Shown in pieces: positions 15,437-24,900 of a DNA stretch of 64,000 nucleotides (position 1 is the stretch's first letter; each line of letters begins with the position of its first letter). The position numbers and the translations under genes are program-made. Under the pieces are notes generated by a model that saw nothing but the letters and a program-made list of their open reading frames with translations, had not been told where the DNA came from and did no database searches. Origin of the DNA: DASWNP01 sp036399175 (lineage in GTDB: Bacteria > Acidobacteriota > Blastocatellia > Pyrinomonadales > Pyrinomonadaceae); contig DASWNP010000059.1 of assembly GCA_036399175.1 (NCBI GenBank), positions 62,001 through 126,000 on the forward strand, in the 5' to 3' direction.

Positions 15437-16330
15437 ATGGCAGCGATGTTGGAGACGGCTATTCGTCGCGTGGGTGTTCTCGTCAAGCCGCATCAGCCCG
15501 AGGCGGTGAAGACCATCTGCCATCTCGTCGAGTGGCTGACGGCGCGCGGCATCTCCGTGATTGCCGGGCCCAGCGTTGACCGCGAGCGGATTGAGGCCGA
15601 AACCGACTGCGCGATAGAGACGATGGAGAGCGAGCAGGTCGCTTCGGACGTTGACCTCGTAGTCGTGCTCGGAGGCGACGGGACGATGATTGCGGCGGCT
15701 CGCGCCCTCGGCGACAGGGAAGTCCCCGTGCTCGGCATCAACTACGGGACGCTCGGCTACCTGGCCGAGTTTCGCACCGACGAGATGACCGCCGCGCTCG
15801 AAGCGATTATCGGCGGCGTCTATTGCATCGACCGGCGCATGATGCTGACGGCGGAGCTGGTGCGCGGCACCGAGACGCTTCTAAGCAACCGCGTCTTGAA
15901 CGACGTGGTCGTCAGCAAATCGGCGCTGGCGCGCATCGTCGAGATTGATGTCAGAATCGACCGGATGTTCGTCAACGAGTTTCGCGCCGACGGCCTCATC
16001 GTCTCCACGCCGACCGGCTCGACGGCCTACAACCTCTCGGCCGGCGGCCCCATCATCTACCCTTCGATGAACGCCGTCGTGATAACGCCCATCTGCCCGC
16101 ACACGCTCTCGAATCGCCCGCTCGTCGTGCCCGACGATGTCGAGATAGAGATTGTCCTGAAGACGCAGAAAGAAGAGGTGGCTCTGACGCTCGACGGGCA
16201 GGTCGGCTTCCAGTTGGAGGCCGGCGACCGCGTCCTCGTCCGCAAGAGCCGCACCACGTTCAACCTGCTCCAGCCGCCCAACCGTAACTACTTCGAGGTG
16301 CTGCGCGGCAAGCTGCGCTGGGGGAGATAA
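15437..16330 (+). CDS. nadK: NAD kinase
   Basis: 297 residues. It makes NADP+ from NAD+ with ATP or polyphosphate in the cytoplasm. The nucleotide-binding GGDGT motif is at residues 79-83 (VVVLGGDGTMIAAARAL). The NAD site follows: NYGTLGYLAEF, LNDVVVSKSALARIV, ADGLIVSTPTGSTAYNLSAGGPI and SNRPLVVPDD. The length and order fit PpnK/NadK. The start could be the ATG at 15437 or at 15446; neither has a clear Shine-Dalgarno. Confidence 0.97.
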   Translation: MAAMLETAIRRVGVLVKPHQPEAVKTICHLVEWLTARGISVIAGPSVDRERIEAETDCAIETMESEQVASDVDLVVVLGGDGTMIAAARALGDREVPVLGINYGTLGYLAEFRTDEMTAALEAIIGGVYCIDRRMMLTAELVRGTETLLSNRVLNDVVVSKSALARIVEIDVRIDRMFVNEFRADGLIVSTPTGSTAYNLSAGGPIIYPSMNAVVITPICPHTLSNRPLVVPDDVEIEIVLKTQKEEVALTLDGQVGFQLEAGDRVLVRKSRTTFNLLQPPNRNYFEVLRGKLRWGR

Positions 16331-16335
16331 AAGAT

Positions 16336-16418
16336 AGTGAATCGTCAATCGTAAATCGTGAATAGAAGGCGTGGTGAACGAAGTTTCTATTCACGATTGA
16401 CGATTGACGATTGACGAG
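16336..16418. repeat. Heptamer hairpin element H8 (GTCAATC units)
   Basis: Left arm GTGAATC-GTCAATC-GTAAATC-GTGAATAG; right arm CTATTCAC and three ATTGACG heptamers. It lies between nadK and the symporter gene and ends about 8 nt before the latter's ATG; its last GACGAGG may serve as the ribosome site. Confidence 0.85.
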
Positions 16419-16426
16419 GTTTGAGT

Positions 16427-17893
16427 ATGGAAGACGACGATAAGAAGAGGGAGTTGGCGAGGCCGGAGGTGAGGTCGGACGCTTACGAGCGCGAGCAGGC
16501 GACAGACCTCAAGGATACGACGCCGGATAGGCCGAAGGGGATGGCGCTGCATACGCGTATCCTGATTGGGCTGGCGGTGGGCGTCGTCGTGGGCGTCGCG
16601 GTCAATTCTATTCTGGGCGGCGAGGACGAGCGCGTGACGTGGGTCATCAGGAATATCACCGAGCCCATCGGGACGCTGTTCCTGCGGCTGCTTCTGATGA
16701 TTGTCGTCCCGCTCGTCTTCTCTTCGCTGGTGGTGGGTGTGGCCGGTATCGGCGACATACGCAGGCTCGGTCGCGTCGGCCTGAAGTCGTTCGCTTACAC
16801 CTTAATCATCTCGGCCATCTCGGTCGTCATCGGGCTCACACTGGCGAACACGATTCGACCGGGCAAGCGCATCGACGAAGCGACCGCGCGCGGACTCGAA
16901 CAACGCTACGGCTCCGACGCCTCGAAGCGCGTCGCCGATGCGACAAAGACGGGCACAACCGATTCGGCCTTGATGCAGGTGGTCAAGACCATCATCCCGG
17001 CGAACCCTGTGGCGGCGGTCGCAAGCGAGACGCCGAACATGCTTCACCTGATGTTCTTCGCCGTGCTCTTAGGGATTGCCGCGACGCTCGTTCCCATAGA
17101 AGTCTCCGCGCCGCTTCTGCGCGGCTTGCAGGCGCTCTTTGAAATCTCGGCGAAGATTATCGACATCATTATGAAGGTCGCGCCCTTTGCCGTCGCGTGC
17201 CTGCTCTTCAACAACACGGCGCGCTTCGGTCTCGACCTCTTGCAGGCGCTCGCGTGGTTCATGCTCACGGTGCTTGGCGGGCTCGCCCTGCACATGTTCG
17301 GCGTCTACTCGTTGTCGGTCTACTTTCTTTCGCGCATCAGCCCGCTCGAATTCTTCCGCCGCATCAAGACCGTCATGCTCACGGCCTTCTCGACCTCTTC
17401 CTCGAACGCGACGCTGCCGACCGCCCTGCGCGTCTCGGAAGAGAACCTCGGCGTGCCGCGCGAGATTAACAGCTTCGTCCTCACCGTCGGCGCGACGGCC
17501 AACCAGAACGGCACGGCTCTCTACGAAGGCGTCACCGTGCTTTTCCTCGCGCAGCTTGCGGGCGTCGAGCTGACGCTCGCACAACAGCTCGGCATCGCCT
17601 ACTTCGCCATCCTCGGCGGCATCGGCACGGCGGGCGTCCCCTCCGGCTCGATTCCCTTCATCATCGTCATGCTCGCCACCTACGGCATCAACCCCGCGCT
17701 CATCGCCATCATCCTCGGCGTTGACCGCATTCTCGACATGTGTCGCACGACGCTGAACGTCGCCGGAGACATCACCGCCGCGACCTACGTGGCGCGGAGC
17801 GAAGGCTTCGAGCTGCTGAGGCCGCACGTGCCTGTGCTGGCCGCCGCCGGTGTCGTCGCCGCAGGCCCGACGAGCAGCGACGTGGCGGAATGA
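16427..17893 (+). CDS. Dicarboxylate/amino acid:cation symporter (DAACS family)
   Basis: 488 residues. A charged cytoplasmic N-terminus of about 40 residues is followed by eight or so membrane helices and two re-entrant loops. HP1 contains the serine-rich FSTSSSNATLPTAL. The TM7 motif is ATANQNGTALYEG (NMDGT equivalent), and the HP2/TM8 region has GIGTAGVPSGSIPFI and ILGVDRILDMCRTTLNVAGD. These are the substrate and Na+/H+ sites of GltP/DctA carriers for glutamate, aspartate or C4-dicarboxylates. GAGG lies 10 nt before the ATG; an in-frame TTG sits at 16421. Confidence 0.94.
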   Translation: MEDDDKKRELARPEVRSDAYEREQATDLKDTTPDRPKGMALHTRILIGLAVGVVVGVAVNSILGGEDERVTWVIRNITEPIGTLFLRLLLMIVVPLVFSSLVVGVAGIGDIRRLGRVGLKSFAYTLIISAISVVIGLTLANTIRPGKRIDEATARGLEQRYGSDASKRVADATKTGTTDSALMQVVKTIIPANPVAAVASETPNMLHLMFFAVLLGIAATLVPIEVSAPLLRGLQALFEISAKIIDIIMKVAPFAVACLLFNNTARFGLDLLQALAWFMLTVLGGLALHMFGVYSLSVYFLSRISPLEFFRRIKTVMLTAFSTSSSNATLPTALRVSEENLGVPREINSFVLTVGATANQNGTALYEGVTVLFLAQLAGVELTLAQQLGIAYFAILGGIGTAGVPSGSIPFIIVMLATYGINPALIAIILGVDRILDMCRTTLNVAGDITAATYVARSEGFELLRPHVPVLAAAGVVAAGPTSSDVAE

Positions 17894-18253
17894 AAGCGTG
17901 CGCTCTGTTGTTGAGTGTATGAGAACAGTTCTGTAAAACGGGCGTCAAATTTTCTCTCTAAGAGGTAGGGTTTGCGGGTAAAGCGCGGAAACTAAAAGTG
18001 CGCTCGCGCCGGAGTGTGTAGGAGGTGGGGCGGAACGAAAGATGCAATAAACGTACGGTTAGGCTTTGAGCGGATTTGCCCTTCATGCTTCCTCTCGATT
18101 GGAGAAGGATGAAAGGCTCGCTCTCCAGCGACAAAGCGTGCGGGCGCGGGAGGCTCTCGTTTCGGCGTCGAGGCATAGGGCTTTCGTCTCGGTCTTCGGT
18201 CGAGAGAAGAGAAGCGCCGCCCTTCAGGCTCAGTTGAGAGAAAGGCCAGACCG
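17894..18253. other. 360-bp intergenic region without recognised features
   Basis: Weak reading frames on both strands overlap it, but none has a family motif, good start or neighbouring frame support. No hairpin element, terminator or clear promoter was found. AAAGG 10 nt before 18254 serves the rhomboid gene. Confidence 0.5.
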
Positions 18254-19045
18254 ATGATTTTTCCGATAGGCGACGACAACACCGGGCGGCGCTCGACGCC
18301 CGTAGTCAACTACCTGCTCATCGTCATCAACGTGCTCGTCTTCGTCCTGCTGCAAGGTTTGGGCTCGAACGACGCGTTCACCTATTCGTTCTCGACCGTC
18401 CCGCAGGAGATTGTGACGGGCGTTGACATCGCCCGCCCCGTGACGATTCAAGACCCTCTGAGCGGAAACCCGGTCGGGCGCATTCCTCTGGGCGCGACGC
18501 CGGTCTCGGTCTACCTGACGCTGCTCACGTCGATGTTCATGCACGGCGGCATCATGCACCTTCTGGGCAACATGCTCTTCCTATGGATTTTCGGCGACAA
18601 CGTCGAGGACGACCTCGGGCACGCGCGCTACCTCGGCTTCTATCTCCTGACCGGACTCATCGCTTCGCTGGCGCACGTCTTCACAACCGTCGCGTTCGGC
18701 GGCAACCCTTACATCCCGAGCCTCGGCGCGTCGGGCGCAATCTCGGGCGTCTTGGGCGGCTATCTGGTACTGCATCCGCATCGGCGCGTGCGCGTGATTC
18801 TGCTGCGCTTCCTGACGGAAGTTCCGGCCTACGTCGCGGTCGGGCTGTGGTTCGTCTTCCAGCTCATCAGCGGCCTCGGCATTCTCGGCGGCGGCGCGCA
18901 GGAAGGCGGCGTGGCCTACGCGGCGCACATCGGCGGCTTCATCGCCGGGCTCGTGCTCGTCAAGATTTTCGCCATCGGGCGCGGGTCAGCAATTAGCGGC
19001 GGAGGCGGAGGCGGCGCTGCCGCGAGCACGTTCGGGAGGTTCTGA
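18254..19045 (+). CDS. Rhomboid-family intramembrane serine protease
   Basis: 263 residues, six predicted membrane helices. Ser160 in the GASGAISG motif and His225 in YAAHIGGF form the dyad. The oxyanion-side motif MHGGIMHLLGNMLFLWIFGDNVE and the L1-loop WR-like region are present. Rhomboids cut transmembrane helices of membrane proteins within the bilayer. The extended first loop (residues 40-85) and Gly-rich tail (GGGGGGAAAS) are local features. The substrate is unknown. Confidence 0.94.
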   Translation: MIFPIGDDNTGRRSTPVVNYLLIVINVLVFVLLQGLGSNDAFTYSFSTVPQEIVTGVDIARPVTIQDPLSGNPVGRIPLGATPVSVYLTLLTSMFMHGGIMHLLGNMLFLWIFGDNVEDDLGHARYLGFYLLTGLIASLAHVFTTVAFGGNPYIPSLGASGAISGVLGGYLVLHPHRRVRVILLRFLTEVPAYVAVGLWFVFQLISGLGILGGGAQEGGVAYAAHIGGFIAGLVLVKIFAIGRGSAISGGGGGGAAASTFGRF

Positions 19046-19147
19046 CTGGTAAGGTTATAGTTGATGCGGAGACCGGAAGCGTCGCGTGCCGGGTCGCCTG
19101 CTTCGGGTCGCGCACCTGAAAACATCATCAACGGAGGTACAGTTTTT

Positions 19148-19603
19148 ATGGCTCAAAACGACGGCGCTATCTCGACGCTCAACAACCTGATAGAGACCTG
19201 CCGCGACGGGCAGAACGGTTTTCAGACCGCCGCCGAAGGCGTCGGCAACAGCGACCTCAAGATGCTCTTTCACACCTACGCTCAGCAGCGCGCGCAGTTC
19301 TTAGGTGAGTTGCAGGACGAAGTCCGCCGCCTCGGCGGCGAAGCCGAGACGAGCGGGAGCATCGCCGCGTCGCTGCATCGCGGATGGATTAACATTAAGT
19401 CGGCGGTGACGGGCGAAGACGAGAACGCGGTGATTTCCGAATGCGAGCGCGGCGAGGACGCGGCGGTCAGCAACTATCGCGCAGCCCTCGACGCCGACCT
19501 GCCCGCGAACGTCCGCGCTATCGTCGAACGCCAGTACACACACGTCAAAGAGGCGCACGACCGCATTCGCTCGCTTGAGCGTGCGACCGGCGCGGGCGCT
19601 TGA
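19148..19603 (+). CDS. PA2169-type four-helix-bundle protein (DUF2383)
   Basis: 151 residues, all helical. STLNNLIETCRDGQNGFQTAAEGV begins the first helix pair and LKMLFHTYAQQRAQFLGELQDEVRRLGGE the second, as in DUF2383/PA2169 ferritin-like bundles. Glu and His positions could bind a metal but the family is not characterised as an enzyme. The start is fixed by GGAGGT (19132-19137). Related proteins are often stress-induced; that is only a family remark. Confidence 0.85.
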   Translation: MAQNDGAISTLNNLIETCRDGQNGFQTAAEGVGNSDLKMLFHTYAQQRAQFLGELQDEVRRLGGEAETSGSIAASLHRGWINIKSAVTGEDENAVISECERGEDAAVSNYRAALDADLPANVRAIVERQYTHVKEAHDRIRSLERATGAGA

Positions 19604-19621
19604 AGAGAGAGAGGTTTTTGG

Positions 19622-19772
19622 CGAGAGAAGAAGGTGGAAGTAAAAAAGGTCGAAGGGCAAAGGTAAGGCAAAGCTCAAAGGGCGAAAGTGAAAGAAGCCT
19701 CCGGCTTCCAATCTCACTTTTGCCTTTTTCCTTTTGCCCTTTGCCTTCTCTTTTTACTTTTGTCTTCTCTTT
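19622..19772. repeat. Heptamer hairpin element H9 (CCTTTTG units)
   Basis: The right arm is read as CCTTTTT, CCTTTTG, CCCTTTG, CCTTCTC, with a purine-rich left arm as its inverse. It is the longest element here (about 150 bp), between the DUF2383 gene and queF, and related to H6 and H16. Confidence 0.78.
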
Positions 19773-19810
19773 GCTTAAGATTCTCTTCTTCAATCAAGGA
19801 GCCGGAAATT

Positions 19811-20245
19811 ATGTCGCTTACCGAAACCACGCTTCCGCCCGTCAACCGGCAGGGGCTCGACATCTGCTCGACGCCGCGCGAGGAAATGAACCTTTACCCG
19901 CTCGACACGTTCCCCTACGAGTTCGTCGGGCGAGAGGTGCGCATCTCCTTCGAGATGACCGAATTCACCGCCGTCTGCCCCTTCTCCGATTTCCCCGACT
20001 TCGCCACGATTCGCCTCGAATACGTCCCCAACGAGCGCTGCGTCGAACTCAAGAGTCTCAAGCTCTACATCAACTCGTTTCGGCAAATCAAAGTCTTCCA
20101 CGAGCACGTCGTCAACATCATCCTCGAAGACTTCGTCCGCGCCTGCGACCCCCTGCGCGTCGAAATTGAAGGCGACTTCCACGTTCGCGGCAACATCAAG
20201 ACCATCGTCCGCGCGAGCTACAGGAAAGAGAGCAGTAAGCAGTGA
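19811..20245 (+). CDS. queF: NADPH-dependent 7-cyano-7-deazaguanine reductase, unimodular
   Basis: 144 residues, the short (type I) QueF. It reduces preQ0 to preQ1 in queuosine biosynthesis. Catalytic Cys56 and Asp63 lie in FTAVCPFSDFPDFATIRLEY. The substrate-binding block is CVELKSLKLYINSFR, and FHEHVVNIILEDF follows. GGAG 9 nt before the ATG at 19811 fixes the start, as the upstream open frame is hairpin H9. No other queuosine genes are nearby. The last residues (SSKQ) and stop lie in the arm of H10. Confidence 0.96.
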   Translation: MSLTETTLPPVNRQGLDICSTPREEMNLYPLDTFPYEFVGREVRISFEMTEFTAVCPFSDFPDFATIRLEYVPNERCVELKSLKLYINSFRQIKVFHEHVVNIILEDFVRACDPLRVEIEGDFHVRGNIKTIVRASYRKESSKQ

Positions 20246-20326
20246 GCAGTGAGCAGAAGAAAAAACTGCTCATAACTTAAAGCTCACCCGCTTTCTGCTT
20301 ACCGCTCACTGCTCACTGCTTACTGT
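20230..20326. repeat. Heptamer hairpin element H10 (AGTGAGC units)
   Basis: Left arm AGTAAGC-AGTGAGC-AGTGAGC-AG; right arm tandem GCTCACT and GCTTACTG. The left arm carries the queF stop, and the right arm ends 1 nt before the ATG of the next gene, so the element bridges two genes exactly. Confidence 0.87.
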
Positions 20327-20327
20327 T

Positions 20328-20573
20328 ATGACCACCGCTATCGCTGCCATTCTCGTCGTCGGGCTCGTCGGGATTTTTGTGCTGTTCGTGTTGGTGCGGC
20401 GGGCGTTGAGGCTGGCGGTGCGCCTCGCGCTGGCAGTAGTGCTTCTGCTGGCGCTTCTGGTCGGGGCTTTGGCGGTGTGGTGGCGTATGGGCGGAAGTAG
20501 CGATGCTCCCGCCGGTTCTTCGCCGAGGCAGAGCGCGCGTCCTTCTCCGAGCCGTCCTGCGCGCGGGCGTTAG
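20328..20573 (+). CDS. Small two-helix membrane protein
   Basis: 81 residues. Two hydrophobic helices (IAAILVVGLVGIFVLFVLV and RLALAVVLLLALLVGALAVWW) are separated by RRALRLAVRL, with a Ser/Pro/Arg tail. The ATG abuts the right arm of H10, so there is no Shine-Dalgarno. The next gene starts 18 nt later. Possibly an accessory membrane peptide; function unknown, and the protein itself is moderately likely to be real. Confidence 0.55.
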   Translation: MTTAIAAILVVGLVGIFVLFVLVRRALRLAVRLALAVVLLLALLVGALAVWWRMGGSSDAPAGSSPRQSARPSPSRPARGR

Positions 20574-20591
20574 CTTCGACTCCTTGAAAGC

Positions 20592-21914
20592 ATGGGGGAC
20601 ACCGACACAGAGGCACGCCTGGCCGTCGGAGACGAAGCGGGAGGCGACGACGCTCCGGCTCGTCAGACAGACGCGCCGACGCCCCGACTCTGGCAGCGTT
20701 ATCGACGCCTGCCCGGCAACGTCTTCGCCATCAGCCTCGTCAGTCTGCTCAACGACGCTTCGAGCGAGATTATCTATCCCTTCCTGCCGCTCTACCTGAC
20801 GCTCTTGGGCGCTTCGCCCTTCGCCATCGGTCTTATCGAAGGCGGCGCGGAAGCCGTCTCGGGTTTGCTCAAGCTCTTCGCCGGATATTTAAGCGACCGT
20901 CGCGGGCGTCGCAAAGGTCTGGTCGTCTTCGGCTACGGCCTGTCGAGCCTGATACGACCGCTGCTGGCCTTCACGTCCGCGTGGTCGCACGTGCTTTTGA
21001 TTCGCGTCGCGGATAGGGTCGGCAAGGGAGTGCGCAGCGCGCCGCGCGACGCCTTGATTGCCGATGCCGCCTCGCCGCAGGAGCGCGGTCTCGCCTTCGG
21101 TTTTCATCGCGCGATGGATCACACGGGCGCGGTCATCGGCCCTCTGCTCGGCTTCGCCCTGCTCGCCCTCATCGCCGTCAATCACAGCGCCCCGACGCTT
21201 CGAGATTACCAATTGGTCTTTCTGCTCGCGTCGATTCCGGCGCTTCTGGCCGTCCTCGTCGCCGTCTTCGCCGTCAAAGAGACGCGCCCCGGAGATGAGC
21301 GAACCGAGCTGAAAGCTCCGCCGCGTCTTTCGCTGCGCGGCTTCGACTCGAACTTCAAACGCTTCCTCGCCATCCTCGCCCTCTTCACGCTCTCGAACTC
21401 GACCGACGCCTTTCTCCTTCGGCGCGCGAGCGACGCCGGAGTCTCCGCCACGACCATTCCGCTCCTTTGGGCTGCGCTGCACGTCAGCAAGGTCTTGAGT
21501 TCTCTCTACGGCGGCGACCTTTCAGACCGCGTCGGGCGCAAGCGTCTCATCGCTTCCGGCTGGCTGCTCTACGCCGCCGTCTACGCGGGCTTCGCCTACG
21601 TCTCTTCGGTCGGATGGGCGTGGGCGCTCTTTCTCGTCTACGGTCTCTACTTCGGCCTGGTCGAAGGAGCGGAGAAGGCGCTCATCGCCGACCTCGTGCC
21701 CGCCGACAAGCGCGGCACGGCTTACGGGTTGTATAATCTCGCCATCACCATCGCAGTGCTGCCCGCGTCGCTTTTAATGGGCGCGCTCTGGAAATGGTAC
21801 GGCGCTCAGGTGGCCTTTCTCACGAGCGCCGCGCTCGGCGCGCTCGCCGCACTGCTGCTTGCGCTCTCAGTCAGCCCCGGCGCGGCGCAACGGGAGCGAG
21901 GCGCGCTCTCTTGA
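20592..21914 (+). CDS. Major facilitator superfamily transporter
   Basis: 440 residues, about 12 membrane helices after a 35-residue soluble N-terminus. The MFS loop 2-3 signature is GYLSDRRGRRKGLVVFGYGLS. RVADRVGKGVRSAPRDALIADAASPQERGLAFGFHRAMDHTGAVIGPLLG matches a widespread subgroup of uncharacterised carriers in bacteria. A second signature loop is YGGDLSDRVGRKRL. The substrate is unknown. The start follows 'ccttgaaagc' with weak ribosome site complementarity. It ends 82 nt before the polymerase start. Confidence 0.88.
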   Translation: MGDTDTEARLAVGDEAGGDDAPARQTDAPTPRLWQRYRRLPGNVFAISLVSLLNDASSEIIYPFLPLYLTLLGASPFAIGLIEGGAEAVSGLLKLFAGYLSDRRGRRKGLVVFGYGLSSLIRPLLAFTSAWSHVLLIRVADRVGKGVRSAPRDALIADAASPQERGLAFGFHRAMDHTGAVIGPLLGFALLALIAVNHSAPTLRDYQLVFLLASIPALLAVLVAVFAVKETRPGDERTELKAPPRLSLRGFDSNFKRFLAILALFTLSNSTDAFLLRRASDAGVSATTIPLLWAALHVSKVLSSLYGGDLSDRVGRKRLIASGWLLYAAVYAGFAYVSSVGWAWALFLVYGLYFGLVEGAEKALIADLVPADKRGTAYGLYNLAITIAVLPASLLMGALWKWYGAQVAFLTSAALGALAALLLALSVSPGAAQRERGALS

Positions 21915-21996
21915 ACGGGTTTTTGCGGCGAACGAAGCCGAAGACGGGTTTTATCAAAGACACTCTGGGCTATTCTCTCAGGCGCTTGAACAACCG

Positions 21997-24900
21997 ATGC
22001 AACCATTCAATTATCGTCTCGTCACAAACGCTGAAGACCTCCCTGCGGCCATCGAAGATTTGAAGCCGCACGCCGCCGTCGGCTTCGATACCGAGACCAC
22101 TTCGCTCGACCCCTACGCCGGTCGGATGCGTCTCGTCCAACTGGCCGCGCCCGACGGCTTCACGTACATCTTCGACCTCAAGCGCCTCGACCCTTCAGGC
22201 TTCGAGCGCGGCCATTCCAGAGAAGCCGAGTCGCTTGCGCCTCTGCGTCGCCTGCTCGCCGCGCCGCGCCCCGTCAAGATTGCGCACAACGCCAAGTTCG
22301 ACGCCAAGTGGACGAAGCACTATCTCGGCGTCGAGCTGGGCGGACTCTTCGACACGCTGCTCGCCAGCCAGCTCGTCTCCGCAGGCGACTCCGAAGACCG
22401 TCACGGCCTCCAGCTCGTCGCCGAACGATACCTCGGCGAGACCTTAGACAAAGCGGCGCAACTCTCCGACTGGAGCGGCGAGCTATCCGAAGGGCAGCTT
22501 GAATACGCCGCGCGCGACGCCGCCGTCATGCTCCCCCTGCGCGAAAAGCTGATAGAGCGTCTCAAGGCCGACGACCTCGTGCGCTGCGCCTCGCTCGAAT
22601 TCGACTGCGTCGTGCCCGTCGCCCAAATCGAGCTGACCGGCATCTACCTCGACAAAGAGCGCTGGCGCGAACAGCTCGCCGTCGTCAACAAAGAGCGAGC
22701 CGCCCTCGCCGAAGAGCTACAAACGATGCTCGCCGAAGAGTCGCCCCAGCAATCCTTCTTCGGCCCCACGCGCCTCGACATCAATCTCGACTCGCACGTC
22801 CAACTCACCAAAGCCCTCAAACGTCTCGGCATCGAAGTGCCCGACTCGACGCGCAACTGGAAGCTCCAGCCGCTCGCCGACAAACACATCGAAGTCAAAA
22901 AGCTCCTCGAATATCGCCACGTCCAGAAAGCCCTCACCAGCTACGGCGAAAACATCCTCGAAGAAATCAGCCCCCACACCGGACGCATCCACGCCAACTT
23001 CCACCAAATCGGCGCTCCCACCGGACGTATGTCTTGCCTCGCCGGAGATACGCTCGTCTTCACCCCGCAGGGGTTCAAAAGGATGGATAGCGTCACAGAA
23101 GGAGACCGGGTCAAAACGTCTTACGGATTCAAGAAGGTAGAGAAGGCTTGGATGAACGGCGTCCGCCAGCTCTTCAGCGTGAGGCTGCGAGACGGGCGGA
23201 CGATACGCGCCACAGCAGACCACAGGTTTCTGACCGGGCAAGCCGACACCTGGCGACAACTCGGAGAGCTGCGTCCGGGCGATGCCCTCTTCGTCTCTCT
23301 CAAGAGTTCCGACTTCGAGCCCGACGCGCCGCCTCATCCTCTCAATATCTCCTTGCCCGAAGTCAGGGCAAGGAAAACCGTGCAGCTTCCCCGATGCCTG
23401 TCGCCGGAGCTTTGTGAGTTGATGGGATTGATAATGGCCGACGGTTTTCTCGGACGACGCCACGAAAGACCCGTCAAGCGCAGGCGTTTGAGTGGGACGC
23501 CCGCCGTTTACGACCGCATCTATCTCGCTTTCGATTGGCAGGATGAAGAGTTAATCGAGCGCATCGTCGCTTATAGCCGCGATTTGTTCGGGCAGCCTTT
23601 TGTCGAGGTCAAGTCCAGAACGTGCCGGGTTTATCAGCTTGCATCTACACACCTCGCACAGTTTTTCGCCGCGCTCGGCCTCGAAGGCAACGCGCATACT
23701 AAAGCCGTGCCCGAGATTATCATGCGCGCCTCCTCGGCTTATCAGGCGGCTTTTCTCAGAGGACTCTTCGAGGGCGACGGATACCGGATGGGCAGTTCCA
23801 TCGGCCTGACCAGCGTCAATCGTCATCTTCTGGCTCAGGTTCAACTGCTGCTCTCCAATCTGGGAATCTATTCGATTATCCACCAGAGAGCAGATGAGAG
23901 CGGCTTTGCCGGCTCAATCAGGTTCGACCTGAAAATATATAAGAAGTCTGACATGGCGAGATTCCTGAGAGCAATCGGGTTTATCACTTCAAGGAAGAAT
24001 CGGCCGTTCAATCCAACCGCTCAGACTACAGATGGCATCTCGACCCCATTCATCATTCCCGGCTCAAGCCTCTACAGAGAAGCTATCGCCGCCGGCACGA
24101 CGCAAGCATCCAGAGAGGGCATCAAACCGTTCACCACCTTCTATAAGCGCGCACACATCAAGGAGGAATCCGTCAAAAAGCTCGTCGGGAGATTCGGCCT
24201 CCTCCCCAGCTTAAAGCCCGTGCTGGATTACCTCGACCTGAAACTTCGTCCCGTCGAAATCGATTCGATCACTCCTGACGGCATTGAAGAGGTTTACGAC
24301 ATCAGCGTCGAGGACGTGCACGAATTCATCGCCAACGGCATCGTCGTCCACAATTGCACGAACCCTAACATCCAGCAGGTGCCTCATTCCGTCGAATATC
24401 GTCGCTGCTTCCGCGCGCCCGAGGGGCGAAAGCTGCTGATAAGCGATTATTCCCAGATAGAGCTGCGCATCCTTGCAGACTACACGGGCGACAAAGGTTT
24501 CATCGAAGCCTTCAACTCCGGCGCAGACCTGCATCGCGTCACCGCCGCGCAGATTTTCAACTCGCCGCTCGAAGCCGTCACCAAAGAGCAGCGCGATTTC
24601 GCCAAGCGACTCAACTTCGGCGTCGTCTACGGCATCGGCGCGCAGCGCTTCTCGATGATGACAGGTCTTTCGCTCGCAGAGGCCGAAGACATCCTGCGTC
24701 GCTACTTCGCCACCTATCGCGGTCTCGACCACTGGCTTCGCGCCGCCGCCCAGCAGGCCATCCGCGAACGCACCGCGCCACGCACCGTCGCCGGTCGCCT
24801 CGCCCGCTTCAACTTCGACCCCGCCGACAAACAGGCCGTCTCGCTCGCCCAACGCAACGGCAAAAATTCACCCATTCAGGGCTCAAGTGCCGACATCATC

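Noticed and set aside
16336..16418. Short tandem repeats considered as a CRISPR array
   Set aside because: Units are 7 bp with no spacers, arms are inverted, and no cas gene is in the window.
17992..18309. 105-codon reverse frame in the gap before the rhomboid gene
   Set aside because: It overlaps the rhomboid start, has Arg/Pro-rich random composition and no family.
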